DNA from: Humulus lupulus | Lineage: Eukaryota > Streptophyta > Magnoliopsida > Rosales > Cannabaceae | Length of the DNA stretch: 64,000 bases | NCBI RefSeq assembly: GCF_963169125.1 | Contig: NC_084794.1 | Coordinates: 92,177,018-92,241,017, forward strand | Direction: 5' to 3' | Shown here: positions 1 to 12,586 of the stretch, in pieces | Layout of the letters: the number at the start of each line of letters is the position of its first letter | Position numbering within the stretch: position 1 is the stretch's first letter | Program-made: the position numbers and the translations under genes | The notes under the pieces: generated by a model | Told to the model about the DNA's origin: nothing | Databases searched by the model: none | Seen by the model: the letters and a program-made list of their open reading frames with translations, nothing else

Positions 1-618
1 CCATTGTCAAAGGCTAGCTCACTATTTATGGTATGATAAGTATAGTCCTCATTGATTCTGGAGCGACTCACTCTTATGTTGTTATAAATGTAATTTTGAT
101 AAATTGGGATTGCCTTGTAAACTATTTGACCGTAGTTATAGTACTGTGTTACCATCATGAGACATTACGTCGTCAACTAAGTGGTTAAGGTCAGCTTTCA
201 TAGTAGTTGAGGGCAGGAAGTGCCCAGGAAACCTCCTAGAGTTAGACATACCATATTATGATGTTATACTTGGCATGGACTGGTTAGTAAAATATGGAGC
301 AACAATAGACTGTCGAATAAAGAAAGTAGAGTGTAGACCTGAGGAAGGGGAACTCTTTTCTTTTAAGGGAAAAGTGATAGGATTCCGCACACCCATCGTG
401 TCTGTGCTAGAATCTTGGAACATGATGCAACATGGGTGTTCAACATTTTTGGCAAATGTGGCGGATAATTTTAGAGAAACCAAGCTAAAACAAGAGAATG
501 TTCACATTATTTGTGAGTTCCTAGAGGTGTTTCCCAAGGACTTATCAGGTTTACCCCTAGACAGAGAAATTAAATTTGTGATCGAACTTGCAATAGAAAC
601 GACACCAATATCCAAAGT
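1..618 (+). pseudogene. Gypsy A, segment 1: protease region, 5' part cut by window
   Basis: This is the middle of a Ty3/gypsy polyprotein (chromovirus, Tekay/Del-like by motif). An aspartic protease motif reading LIDSGATHSYV is seen near 50-85. A clear block from 275 holds ILGMDWL and GATIDC, followed by the linker ending FPKDLSGLPLDREI, which in this family leads into reverse transcriptase. The reading frame before 275 has stops and shifts, so the copy is dead. It ends where copia-1 inserted. The missing next codons resume at 10360 in the same frame once one copy of the 5-bp duplication is removed. The gag part lies outside the window to the left. Confidence 0.85.
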
Positions 619-2367
619 TTTTGGGGTTTTATGCCCTAATTAAAACCCAAACTCTTTGTAATCTCATTTTATTATCAATAAAAGAATATAAATCATTTTT
701 TGACTTGGTCAATCACTTTGCTCACATGTTTTATTTTAATAATTATTTGTTTCATATAAACTTCTATTAAATCCCGAGCATATAGCTAATCATATTTATA
801 GTGACGTAATCACAATGGAATATAAATATGATTATATGTTCAAAATAAGTTTGTCCTAAGATTAGTCAGTGTACAGGATTTACACTAACTTGCCAATCTA
901 CAATATGATCTACTTACACATTACAGTGCTATGCACTTTCCAGAAATTAGCAGAGTAAATAAGATCAGGTGTATTTATTACATCGGACAAGACCGATATT
1001 TTCAGTTGATAAGATAAGTAAACATACCATCATTATCTATTCTATTCTTATCATATAGTTGACCATAGGTCAATTCAATCTATAGTATAATTGAGTGGGA
1101 GTGTTAATCATAGATATGAACATCTATAGCTTCTGATGAAGAAGTGAAATGATGGTTTCCTTTTAGTTTGGTTCAAGTTGTTAAATGATAGAGATCTCAT
1201 TTCAGTAATTAAATTAGTTTACTGAAATATCATTTACAATGAACTAAGTGTTTTAAGGATAAAATACAATGAAGGGTAAAACGGTATTTTAGTCTCATCT
1301 CATTGTAGACCGTCTATAGAGGATTGAGTAACAATTATTGTTGTAACAATGGATAATTAATAGCGTATCTATATTTGTTATAGAGTGTTCTATGAAATCA
1401 AGAGTGCAATTACGAGTCTATAGTGGAGTCACGAGGAATTAATAAATTAGTAAATTTATTTGTTAGATTTATGATAACTTATTGGAGCTTGATTTCATAG
1501 GCCCATGGTCCCCATTGTACCTTGGATAAAATCATCTAGATAGTCTCAATTAATTTATTTAATTATCAATTAGAATTATCAAAGTTGACCAGGTCAATTT
1601 TGTATAGTTTCACAGAGTTATGTAATTTTGAGAAGAAAAGAGAAATTATGTCAGATTTATTAATTAAGATAAATTGGTATCTAAATTAATAAATAAGTTT
1701 ACATCAAGGTTCAAATTATAAATAATTAATTTGATAAAGGATTTAAATAATTATTTAATTAATTAAATCAATAGAAAATAATACATGCCTCGATTTTATG
1801 TCCAATGGGCTTATAATCAAATGGAAAATTTCACGGGCCTAAAGCCCATGATAATTTAAATCTAGGGCTTCAAATTGGCTATTATTTTATTGATTTTTTA
1901 ATTAAATTAAATGACCTAATTGAGTCTATAAAAGAAGTTCTTAGAGACAAGACAAAACACAAGTTTGACAAGTTACAAGTAAGATTTTCTAATAAGTTTT
2001 AGATTCTCTCTAAACACAAGTCATTTTCTAAGCCTCTTTGTTATTTTCTCTTCTTCTCTATGTATCTATCTCATGTGTTCAGAATTTCCCACACTAGTCT
2101 AGATGATTCTAAGGATACATTGGAAGACTGTGAAGAAATTAGAAGAACGGTTCAGTTTCTTGATAATACTCTACGACAGAAAGGATACAAGAGTTAGAGA
2201 AACTAAAGGAGGGACTCTTTCATTCCGCTGCGTATACTATAAGTATTCTTATCTTTGTTTCTCTTTGAATTCAATTTTAGAAACATGTTCTAGGTTATCT
2301 CATATTAATTTGTTTAATATTAGATCTACATGAAAGTAAATAAAGATCATGTATAAGTTTGCCAACA
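619..2367 (+). repeat. Copia-1 5' LTR
   Basis: It matches the 3' LTR at 8522-10359 almost along its whole length. It ends in CCAACA. Its first bases are TTTTGGGG where the 3' copy has TGTTGGGG, so the terminal G is mutated. It lacks about 109 bp present in the 3' LTR (junction near 1080) and keeps about 20 bp near 1750 that the 3' copy lost. Short open frames near 2103-2333 recur in the other LTR and are not genes. Confidence 0.93.
1925..1934 (+). promoter_or_regulatory. Likely TATA box of copia-1 5' LTR
   Basis: TCTATAAAAG lies about 440 bp before the LTR end and is conserved in the 3' LTR. This placement fits the U3/R boundary of a copia LTR. Transcription has not been shown. Confidence 0.55.
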
Positions 2368-2369
2368 AC

Positions 2370-2382
2370 TGGCCTTAGAGCC
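2370..2382 (+). other. Copia-1 primer-binding site
   Basis: TGGCCTTAGAGCC begins two bases after the 5' LTR. The usual copia site, complementary to initiator tRNA-Met, is TGGTATCAGAGCC, so this is a mutated version with three mismatches. Its position supports the LTR boundary. Confidence 0.7.
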
Positions 2383-4738
2383 TTCATGCATGAACATGTT
2401 AAAAATTGGATTATTTGATGTGTTTGAATAATTGAATGGATTTTCATGTGTTTTATGAAGCATGTTGATTTTATGTGATTATTAGCAATTTTTAAGTTAT
2501 TTTGTAGTGTTTTCTATGCTATTAATTTTTATATATGCTTTATTTTGTGTAAAACATGTTAAAAATTAATTCGAAAATGGTTTTGGTTTGAAAAATTACT
2601 CTTTTTTTTTTTTTTAAAATTTGGCCTGGCTGCCCATGTGCGCGGGCACCCACGGGACGGGTATTATTCATCCAAAAAAAAAAATTTAAATTAAAGAAGA
2701 ATAAAATTTGTGGAAGTAAATTATTTATAATCAAAACCAAAAATATCTCTTTTGTTTTATCATTTAAATTTTTTTTTTAAATAAGATATTTTTGTTAGTT
2801 GAGATTTAAATAATTAGATATTTTATATAAAGATTCAAATTCAAATTTAAAAATAGACTAACAACTTAATTTTAAATCTTTTAATATATGAAGATATTAT
2901 AATTAAGATATAAGATATTTAAGATAATTTCTTTTAAATTCTTGATATTTTTATTAATTATTTATTTGAAAATATAAATATCTTTTTATTCTATAGTTGT
3001 TAATATTTAAATTATTTGAAATTTGAATATTGTTAGTTAAATATTTTTATGGATATTTAAATTTGATTAACTATTTCAAGATATTTTAGGGTTGTTATAA
3101 CTATTAATATTTTATTTTTTTTAAATTGTTAAAATATTTGCTTATAGTTGTAACAATACAAGATATTTTTGAAAAATTGTTTAGCTATTGATTTTAAAAT
3201 TTAAAATTAGATAAATTTTAAAAAAAATATCATTTTTTCAGCCAATTAAAAAAATATTTTCTTAATAAATGGGATTTAAATTAACTTTGGTTAATTGTTG
3301 ATAATTCCTATTTAAATTAAATTAATATATATATTTTTTCAAATTAACCTAAAACCAAGTTGATTGTTGATAAATGAAATTTAAATTAACTATTGTTAAT
3401 TGTTGATAAATTTCATTTAAATTGACTTACTTTTTGTAAAAATTTAATTAATTTGAATTTTTTGATAAATTCTAGATAATTAAATGTGGTATTTTTGCAA
3501 ATGAAATAAATTGTGGTATTTTTGCATAAATTCATAGAATTGCTCATATAGTAACATGATTAGGCCCATCCAATTATAACATGTCTGTTTGCACTATATG
3601 TGGTATTTTTGCAATTGTTCTTTAGATGCATATAGTGGCCCATATGTTTGTTAGATATATGGTATTTTACCAAATAAAATATTCATAAAATGATATGTTT
3701 TATTTGGGCCTATTAGAAAATGTAAAGTTTAAATTCCTCCCTTATGGGTGATTCCACTTGTGAAGGCCCTTTTGCTTTACATGACTATAGTGGGCCTAAT
3801 CAATTAATAAAACGAAGGTTTAAATTCCTGTGTTTTGGAACTTGTATGGAAGATTGGGGGCCTTTGTAGTGGGAACGACATACTGGACCCAACCCTCCTT
3901 TATACAAGCCCAATTGTTAAGGCCCATTTACCTAAGTTGGACTTAATTGTATAGGTTCATTATATTAGTTAAACCTAAATATTGATTAGCAACAAATTAA
4001 TTCTAAATTAATTGAATTTGTTTCAATGTGATACTTTAGAATTAATAGGAAATTATAGGACTTTGTTTTTAAAAATTTAATCTATTTAATTTTTTTGGAA
4101 AACCAGTCATTAATTTTCTAAAAATAAATAATAAAAATACTATTTTTAGTTTTAATAATGAGCTTATTTTAAGATTTTATTCGATCTCCACCGTTGGTTT
4201 AACATAGTCAATAGCTTAATGGGGCATCGAGGCGCTTTGATTCGTCCTCCTACAGAAGGTGTTCATTAGTTATTTTGACAAGGTTAGATCTCGAAAGATA
4301 GATAATTATAGGTCAAATTTTACTATTCTCACCCCTACGTTGACTACTAAGACTAAATCTATGATTATCGAAACCGTGCGTCTAGCTCATAAAATAAGAG
4401 ATTTTGTTTTCTTATTTTGATCGAATAGTAGGTTGTTAATAATGGTGTCCATTATTAAATGAGTTTACAACTCTATTTAACTCGTGGCATTTTTTTACTC
4501 TCGCCAACCAAGACAAGGATATCATAGATTAGTTAAAAACCTAAAGAAATAGAGATATGATTGTTTTTGGTATTTTTTTCTCATATCTTACATATTTTGG
4601 TATATGTTGTGCTATTTCTTGAAATTTGTGTGAATAGAAGTTTTATTGAGCAAATGTGATTTATTTCTATTTTATTTATAATTTGTAGTTTTAAGTTAAG
4701 TAGTGTTTGTGTGAACTCCCATCCTTTCTTAACTTTCG
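2383..4738 (+). other. Copia-1 untranslated leader, 2.4 kb, AT-rich
   Basis: No coding sequence is visible between the primer-binding site and gag. Most is very AT-rich with homopolymer runs. There is a short GC-rich patch at about 2622-2660 and a repeated phrase TGTGGTATTTTTGCA near 3486-3610. Long leaders are common in plant copia elements. Confidence 0.7.
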
Positions 4739-5572
4739 ATGGAGAAACTCACTAGAGAAAACTTCCTTAATTGGAAGCAGAATATCAACATAGAGTTGAT
4801 TGGTGACAACTCCGAGTTCGTCATGACTGAGGAATCCCCAGAACGAGCACCATGTCCGCACGTTCGTGATGGCATTGTAAATGCTTGGATAGCACCATCT
4901 CCACACATACGTGATGACACCATGAGTGCTCGAATAACACCGTGTCTGCACATTCATGATCAACTCAACTATGGTCTAATGCAACTCATAAACGAGCTTC
5001 ATATTTTTGAGCCTATAATGGGTGGACCTAGTAAAGGAGGAGAAAATAAGACTACTGTTGTTGCTACTGATCCAACTAAGGCTGAAGCTAACCAAGTTTC
5101 GTCTTCGAAAGCTGAAAAGAAGAGGAAAGGTGGACAAAAAAACAACCCCAAGCATGCAAAGGCTACAAAGACGAGTGCTCAACCAAGTGCACAGACGCCA
5201 AAGGGGAAGAACAAGAAAAATAAGAAAGGTAAAGGTAAGTGTTTTCACTACAAAGAGAAGGGGCATTGGAAACAGGATTGCCCCAAGTTTCTAGCAGCTA
5301 AAAACAAAGGTAATGATTATAATTCATTGATATTAGAATCATGTGTTTTAGAGAATGATAAATCCGTTAGGATTATTGATTCTAGATCTACCAAGCATGT
5401 TTGCAACACTTTACAACTTCTTGAATCATGGGAGGAAGTGAACGAAGGCAGCTTAAAGGTTAGAGTTGGGAACAGAGCGTTCGTTAAGGTCCAAGCTAGA
5501 GGAATAGCTCGTCTGAACTTCGGAAATAAATACTTAATTTTAAAAGATGTATTTTTTTATTCTGAATTTTAG
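4739..5572 (+). pseudogene. Copia-1 gag and protease start, internally deleted
   Basis: The start MEKLTRENFLNWKQN is typical of copia gag and follows the AACTTTCG leader end. After about 37 residues most of the gag core is missing compared with copia-2 in this window (about 180 residues). In its place stand three 45-bp repeats (4847-4963). The frame then rejoins gag at LMQLINELHIFE. A lysine-rich stretch and a zinc knuckle follow. The knuckle reads CFHYKEKGHWKQDC, so its second cysteine is tyrosine. The protease site reads IDSRSTKHVC instead of the usual DSGATxHVC. Both key motifs are therefore lost. Confidence 0.85.
4847..4975 (+). repeat. 45-bp tandem repeat inside copia-1 gag, about 2.7 copies
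   Basis: Units start at 4847, 4892 and 4937, exactly 45 bp apart, so they preserve the reading frame as a 15-residue repeat with the pattern (R/T)(A/P)..PH(V/I)(R/H)D. The third copy is partial. This replaces the normal gag core. Confidence 0.8.
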
Positions 5573-6947
5573 TACAAATTTAATTTCAATTTCCATGTTG
5601 CAATTAGAACAATTTGTTATGACTTTCACAAGTTATAATATATCTATTTCCTTCAATGGATCACAATTGTGTATTGCATGTTTGGAAAACGGGTTTTATA
5701 TTCTGCGACCTAACGAACCCCTCGCTCTTTACAATGATTGATTCAAAGTAGCTAAACCTAGGACCAATAAACGTCAAAAGACCGATAACGATAATATGAC
5801 GTATTTATGGCACTTGAGACTAGGTCACATTGGCTATGATAGGATTCAAAGACTTACAAAGGACAGACCTTTGAGGGAACTCACCTTAGGTGAATTACCC
5901 GTCTGTGAATCTCGTCTAGAATGTAAACTGATCAAGCGTCCATTCTCTGCAAAGGGTGATAGGGCCAAAGAACCACTTGGACTTGTTCATTCAAATGTTT
6001 GTGGACCTTTGAATGTACAAGCCAGGGGTGGTTTTGAGTATTTTGTCACTTTCATTGACGATTACTCTAGATACTCATGTCTTTACCTAAAGCATAGGAA
6101 ATCAGAAACATTTTCAAAGTTTTAGGAATTCCTAGCAATGGCTCAGAACCAATTAGGTAAAACGTTAAAGATCTTGTGATCTGATAGGGGTGGAGAATAT
6201 TTGGATATGCAGTTCCAAGATCATTTAACTGAACTTGGAATTTTATCACAACTTACTGCCCCAGGTGCTCCGCAACAAAATGGTGTAGCAGAATGCCGGA
6301 ACAGAACTTTATTCGAAATTGTTAAATGCATGCTTAGTTACTCAACTCTACCAACTTCGTTCTGGGGACATGCAATTGAAACTGCGAACGACATTCTCAA
6401 TGTCGTGTCGTCGAAATCAATCCCCAAAACACCTTTAGAACGCTGGAATGGTTGTGAACCTAGTTTATGCCATTATATAATCTGGGGATGTCCCGCTCAC
6501 ATCCTGAGGACAAAGGAGGGAAAGCTAGAACCGCGAACTGAAGTTTGCATGTTTGTTGGCTATCCTAAAGGTACTCGAGGTGGACTTTTCTATATTCATT
6601 CATTAAATAAAGTGTTTACTTCTATAAATGCTACTTTTCTGGAAAGTGACTATGTCCAAAACATCAAACCTCGTAGAAAAGTAGTTTTAGAGGAGATGGT
6701 TAAAGAATTGACTTCAACCAATGTTCCATCATCATCAACACGAGTTGATGATGAAATTCCCACTCTTCATATCCAACCGATGCAAGTCGATTTAAATGAA
6801 GATAGTACCACTGTTCCTGAGCAAACAGTCACAGAGCCTCGTTGTAGTGGGAGGGTTTCTAGGAACCCAATTCCCTATGGTTTGGATGGTAAAACCAATA
6901 TGGTTGTTGGTGACACTAGTGATGATGATCTGTTGTCTTTCAAATAG
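5573..6947 (+). pseudogene. Copia-1 GAG-pre-integrase and integrase
   Basis: After a frame change, YLWHLRLGHIGYDRIQRL at about 5802 marks the GAG-pre-integrase domain. It is followed by the integrase core: FIDDYSRY near 6054, SDRGGEY near 6178 and QQNGVAE near 6273, giving the D, D and E of the DDE triad. A downstream conserved block includes IWGCPAH and CMFVGYPKGTRGG. A TAG at about 6122 and a TGA at 6178 break the frame. The zinc-binding part is altered (CESRLECKL). The function would be insertion of the cDNA, but this copy cannot make it. Confidence 0.88.
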
Positions 6948-8496
6948 GCAATGGCTAGCCCTGAAAAGGAACTATGGCTTGAAGCCATGAAACAGGAAAT
7001 GGAGTCCATGTACTCAAATTCCTTCTGGGATCTTGTGGAAGCACCTGGTGACTTTAGGTCCATTTGGTGCAAGTGGATCTACAAGAAGAAATGAGGAGTT
7101 GATGGAAATATCAAGACTTATAAAGCTCGATTAGTGGCAAAGAGTTTACCCAAAGAGAAGGTGTGGACTATGAGGAAAATTTTAGTCTGGTAGCCATGCT
7201 CAAGTCCATTCACGTCCTCTTATCCATAGTAGCTGCTCTCGACTATGAGATCTGGAAAATGGACGTCAAGACAACTTTTCTTAATGGAAAGCTTGACGAA
7301 GTCATTTATATGGATCAGCAAGATGGATTTAAAGTAGCTGGACAAGAAGGAAAAGTTTGCAAGTTGAATAGGTCCATCTATGGACTTAAGTAAGCTTCTC
7401 ATTCCTAGAATCTTAGGTTTCATGAAATAATCAAAACCTATGGCTTTGAACAAAATATTGATGAGCCTTGTGTTTACCAACTGAAGGAAAATCAAATAGT
7501 GGTATTCCTGGTTCTTTATGTAGATGATATCTTACTCATTGGAAACAATGTTAAGAAATTATCCGATGTGAAGAATTGGTTGAGCACTCAATTCCAAATG
7601 AAGGATTTGGGTAAGGTAAGTTATGTTCTAGGTATCCAGATCATCAGGGATAGAAAGAAAAAACTTTTAGCTCTATCTCAAGCAGCTTACATAGATAATG
7701 TGCTTGAACATTTCTCAATGACAAATTCCAAGAAAGGGAATCTACCGTCCCACCATGGAATTCATATTTCAAAGAAGCAGTCTCCCCAGACTCCTGAAGA
7801 GGAAGATGCAATGAGAAAAGTTCCTTAGGCATCTGCAGTTGGAAGTCTGATGTATGCCATGTTGTGTACTAGACCAGATATCTGTTATGCAGTAGGAGTA
7901 GTGAGCAGGTATTAGTCAAACCCAGGACCGGAACATTGGATAGCAGTTAAGCATATCCTGAAGTATTTGAGACGGACTAGGGATTATATGTTAGTCTACA
8001 AGGGTGGTGTTCTGAACCCTGTAGGCTACACCGATTCAAATTTTCAGACTGATGTCGATGACAGGAAGTCTACTTCTGGAATGGTGTTTACTCTTGGGGG
8101 TGGAGCTGTGATTTGGAGATGCGTAAAGCAGTCTGCAATCTCATATTCTACCATGGAGGTTGAGTACATAGTCGCGTCAGAAGCAGCTAAGGAAATAGTC
8201 TGGCTAAAGAAGTTCTATTCAGATCTTGGTGTTATTCCACAAATAGATAAACTACTTGTGTCGTTTTGTGACAATACAGGAGCGATAGCCAACTCGAAAA
8301 AACCTCAAAGTCACAAGAGGAGTAAGCATATAGAAAGGAAGTATTACATTATTTGAGAATATGTGGCTAGGGGAGATGTGAAGGTTATGAAGATTGCAAC
8401 TGAAGACAATCTTGAGAATCCGTTTACAAAGACATTACCAGAAGCTATATTTGATAAGAATATCAAGGAAATAGGATTAGTAGAATTAAGGCATTA
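6948..8496 (+). pseudogene. Copia-1 reverse transcriptase and RNase H
   Basis: Recognisable copia motifs in order: EKELWLEAMKQEMESM, KWIYKKK, YKARLVAK, the WKMDVKTTFLNG block near 7255, YGLK and the catalytic YVDDILLIG near 7520. After these come TRPDICYAVG, ending in the RNase H block with GYTDSNF, STMEVEYIVASEA and SHKRSKHIE. Stops occur at 7094, 7391, 7406, 7826, 7913 and 8354, and there is a frameshift near 7150. Several stops are CAA, CAG, CGA or TGG changed by one transition. The terminal stop is at 8494-8496. Confidence 0.9.
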
Positions 8497-8506
8497 GTTT
8501 CAATGA

Positions 8507-8521
8507 GTGCAAGTCGGAGTT
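8507..8521 (+). other. Copia-1 polypurine tract
   Basis: The purine-rich GTGCAAGTCGGAGTT directly precedes the 3' LTR. The usual form in such copia elements is close to GCAAGTGGGAGAT. It would prime plus-strand DNA synthesis. Confidence 0.65.
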
Positions 8522-10359
8522 TGTTGGGGTTTGATGCCCTAATTAAAACCCAAATTCTTTGTAATCTCCTTTTATTATCAATAAAAGAATAGAAATCATT
8601 TTTTGACTTGGTCAATCACTTTGCTCACATGTTTTATTTTCATGATTATTTGTTTAATATAAACTTCTATTAAATCCTGAGCCTATAGCTAATCGTATTT
8701 ATAGTGATGTAATCACAGTAGAATATAACTATGAATATATGTTCAAAATAAGTTAGTCCTAAGATTAGTCAGTGCACAGGATTTACACTAACTTGCCAAT
8801 CTACGACATGATCTACTTACACATTACAGTGTTATGTTCTTTCCAGAACATTAGCAAAGTAGATAAGATCAGGTGTATTTGTTACATCAGACAAGACCGA
8901 TATTGACAGTTGATAAGATAAGTAAACATACCGTTATTATCTATTCTATTCATATCATATAGTTGACCATAGGTCAATTCAATATCAATTCTGAGTGGCT
9001 AGTATTCTAACTGATTGTATTATTTGAGTTCTTTGACTTGTTCGTTACTAGCTTACCCTACGGACTAGCTCATACTTACATCTTGGTAACTCGATAGTAT
9101 AATTGAGTGGGAGTGTTAATCATAGATATGAACATCTATAGCTTCTGATGAAGAAGTGAAACGATGGTTTCCTTTTAGTTTGGTTCAAGTTGTTAAATGA
9201 TAGAGATCTCATTTCAGTAATTAAATTAGTTTACTGAAATATCATTTACAATGAACTAAGTGTTTTAAGGATAAAACACAATGAGGGGTAAAATGGTATT
9301 TTAGTCTCATCTCATTGCAGACCATCTATAGAGGATTGAGTGACAATTATTGTTGTAACAATGGATAATTAATAACGTATCTATATTTTCTATAGAGCAT
9401 TCTATGAATTCAAGAGTGCAATTCCGAGTCTATAGTGGAGTCACAAGGAGTTAATAAGTTAGTAAATTTATTTGTTAGATTTATGATAACTTATTGGAGG
9501 TTGATTTCATAGGCCCATGGTCCACATTGTACCTTGGATAAAATCATCTAGATAGTCTCAATTAATTTATTTAATCATCAACTAGAATTATCAATGTTGA
9601 CTAGGTCAATTTTTGATAGTATCACAGAGTTAGGTAATTTTGAGAAGAAAAGAGAAATTATGGCAGATTTATTAATTAAGATAAATTTGTATCTAAATTA
9701 ATAAATAAGTTTAAATCAAGGTTCAAATTATAAATAATTAATTTGATAAAGAATTTAAATCAATAGAAAATAATACATGCCTTGATTTTAAGTCCAATGG
9801 GCTTATAATCAAATGAGAAATTTCACGGGCCTAAAGCCCATGATAATTTTGACCTAGGGCTTCAAATTGGCTATTATTTTATTGATTTTTTAATTATATT
9901 AAATAGCCTAATTGAGTCTATAAAAAGAGTGCTTAGAGAGAAGTCAAAACACAAGTTTGACAAGTTACAAGTCAAATTTTCTGATAAGTTTTAGATTCTC
10001 TCTAAACACAAGTCATTTTCTAAGCCTCTTTGTTATTTTCTCTTCTTCTCTCTGTATTCATCTCATGTGTTGAGAATTTCCCACACTAGTCTAGATGATT
10101 CTAAGGATACATAGGAAGACTGTGAAGAAATTAGAAGAACGGTTCAGTTTCTTGATAATACTCTGCGACAGAAAGGATACAAGAGTTAGAGAAATTGAAG
10201 GAAGGACTCTTTCATTCCGTTACGTATACTGTAAGTATTCTTATCTTTGTTTATCTTTGAATTCAATTTTAGAAACATGTTCTAGGTTATCTCATATTAA
10301 TTTTTTTAATACTAGATCTATATGAAAATAAATTAAGATCCTATATAAGTTTCCCAACA
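8522..10359 (+). repeat. Copia-1 3' LTR
   Basis: It starts TGTTGGGG and ends CCAACA, 1838 bp. It carries about 109 bp (8984-9093) missing from the 5' copy. A TATA-like CTATAAAAAG lies at 9918-9927. Followed by AAACT, one copy of the target duplication. Confidence 0.93.
9918..9927 (+). promoter_or_regulatory. TATA-like box in copia-1 3' LTR
   Basis: CTATAAAAAG is in the same place as the box in the 5' LTR. Confidence 0.45.
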
Positions 10360-12586
10360 AAACTACCCTATCGAAAGACACCTGTAGAGTTGAAGGAACT
10401 CAAAACCCAGCTACATGAATTGTTGGACAAGGGATTCATATGACCTAGTAGTTTTCCATGGGGAGCACCAGTGCTGTTTGTGAAAAAGAAAGACAGGAGT
10501 ATGAGAATGTGCATCGATTACCAATAACTCAATAAGGTCACGATTAAAAACAAATATCCTTTGCCTAGGATAGATGACCTCTTTGATCAACTACAAGGGG
10601 CAGCAGTATTCTCAAAGATTGATATGTGATCCAGGTACCATCTGTTAAAGGTGAAGTTCCTAAAACAACATTTAGAACTCGCTACATGCACTATGAATTT
10701 TTAGTGAAGTCCTTTGGACTCACTAACACATGAGCGGAATTTATGAACATGATAAACAGGGTGTTTAAAGACTGCTTGGATTAATTCATAGTAGTGTTTA
10801 TAGACGATATCCTTATCTACTCAAAGACTAAGGAGGAACATGAGGAGCACCTGAGGTTGATGCTCAATAAACTACGAGAGCACCAACTTTATGATAAATT
10901 CACTAAGTGTGAATTTTGGATGGAACAAGTGGTTTTCCTAGGGCATATAGTGTCCAAGAATTGAATAGTTGTGGATCCAGTAAAGATCGAGGCCATTAGA
11001 GACTTGCCCCAACCCAAGAATGCCTTAGAGGTTCGATGCTTCTTAGGGTTAGCGGGTTACTTCTGGAAGTTTGTCGAGGGTTTCTCTAAGATTTCCACAC
11101 GCTTGACCAACCTGACTCAACACCAAAATTTCACGTGGACTGAGAAGTGTGAAGAGAGTTTTTAGACTATGAAGGATAAGTTAATCTCTGTGCTGATCCT
11201 TTGTGTTCCAACTGAAGGAGAGAAATTCGTGGTGTATTGTGATGCATCCAAGAATGGCTTGGGATGTGTGTTGATGCAGAATGGGAAGGCAGTAGCTTAC
11301 TCCTCAAGAAAACTCAAGGATTATGAGAAGAGATACCCCACCCACGACCTTGAATTGACAGCAATAGTGTTCACACTAAAGATATGGAGACACCACCTTT
11401 ATGGAGATAAGTGAGAGATATACATCGATCATAAAAGTATGAAGTACTTCTTCACTCATAAAGAGATGAATATGAGACAACAGAGGTGGTTAGAAATATT
11501 AAAGTACTATGATTGTGAAATTCTATACCACCCAAGCAAGGCCAATGTGGTGGTAGTTGCATTGAGTAGGCAAGGACATGGAAGTGTCTCAGCTCTGAGT
11601 ACAATAGAGACACCTCTGCAGAAAGAAATTATTAACGTTGGAATTGAGATAGTGACAAGAGGCCTAGCAGACCTCACTCTAAAGACCTCCCTATTAGAAT
11701 AGATTAGAGAATGGCGGAAGATAGATGAAGTCCTAACGAAGCAAGAGGCTTTGCTACAAGAGAGTGGTAGTGGCAACTTCGCTATGCATACCAGATGATT
11801 GTTGCGATATAACAACAGGATCTGTGTGCCTAACAATGATGAGATTAAGGAAAGTATTATGAAAGAGGCGCATACAACACCCTATTCCTTACATCCAGGG
11901 TTGGCTATGTTGTACCAAGACCTTAAAGCATTGTATTGGTGGCCTGGAATGAAGAAAGATGTTGTTGAGTTTGTTACTAGATGCCTAACTTGTTAGCAAG
12001 TGAAGGGATAATATCAAAGGCCAACAAGGTCACTACAACTGCTTTACATTCCAGAATGGAAGTGGGAGGAAATAACGATGGATTTTGCGGTAAGGTTACC
12101 TAGGGCCACAAAACAACATGATTCTGGTTGGGTAATAGTAGACAGGCTCACTAATTCTGCCCATTTCCTACCAGTTAAGACTACCTACTCGGCGGACCAG
12201 TATGCATAATTGTATGTTAGTGAGATAGTGAGACTTCACGAGGTACCAAAGTTGATTATCTCTGACAGAGGGTCACTGTTAACGTTGAAATTTTGGGAGG
12301 GATTGCAGAATGCAATGGATACAAGGTTCAAATTCAGTACCATTTTTATCCCCATACCAATGGGCGGACTAAGAGGACTATTCAGATTTTGGAAGATATG
12401 TTGAGATGTTGTGCTTTGGACTTTTAGGAGTCTTGGAGACGATACTTACCTTTAATAGAGTTATCATATATCAATAGTTATCCGTCCACTATTGGGATGG
12501 CTCCCCATGAGATGCTTTACGGGCGCAAATGTAGATATCCCTAGCATTGGGATAAGGTTGGGGGGAAGAAGATTTTAGGCCCCGAG
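10360..12586 (+). pseudogene. Gypsy A, segment 2: reverse transcriptase, RNase H, integrase
   Basis: It continues A in frame after copia-1. The RT has [44 protein letters not shown] and the catalytic FIDDILIYS near 10800. The RNase H block starts [15 protein letters not shown] (about 11232) with [10 protein letters not shown]. The integrase zinc finger (HTTPYSLHPG, then CLTC near 11988) is followed by MDFAVRLP and ISDRG. The catalytic glutamate position now reads lysine (AAG at 12371-12373). Stops at 10441, 11163, 11700 and 11994 and several shifts break it. The final piece, MAPHEMLYGRKC, leads to the copia-2 insertion point. Confidence 0.9.

Larger units (their letters stand above)
619..10359 (+). 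mobile_element. Copia-1: complete Ty1/copia LTR retrotransposon, + strand
   Basis: Two long direct repeats (619-2367 and 8522-10359) flank gag, protease, integrase, reverse transcriptase and RNase H in copia order. The target-site duplication is AAAGT (614-618) and AAACT (10360-10364), four of five bases alike. Removing the element rejoins gypsy A in frame. The domain order and LTR length of about 1.8 kb suggest the Tork/TAR/Angela group; this lineage call is an inference. Every coding domain has stops or shifts, so it is not autonomous. Confidence 0.93.

Noticed and set aside
2103..2333. 76-codon + strand frame, repeated at 10095-10325
   Set aside because: It lies in both LTRs of copia-1 and has no known domain; the repeat is due to LTR duplication.
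4691..4963. Minus-strand frames opposite copia-1 gag
   Set aside because: Shadows of the + strand gag; no independent motif.
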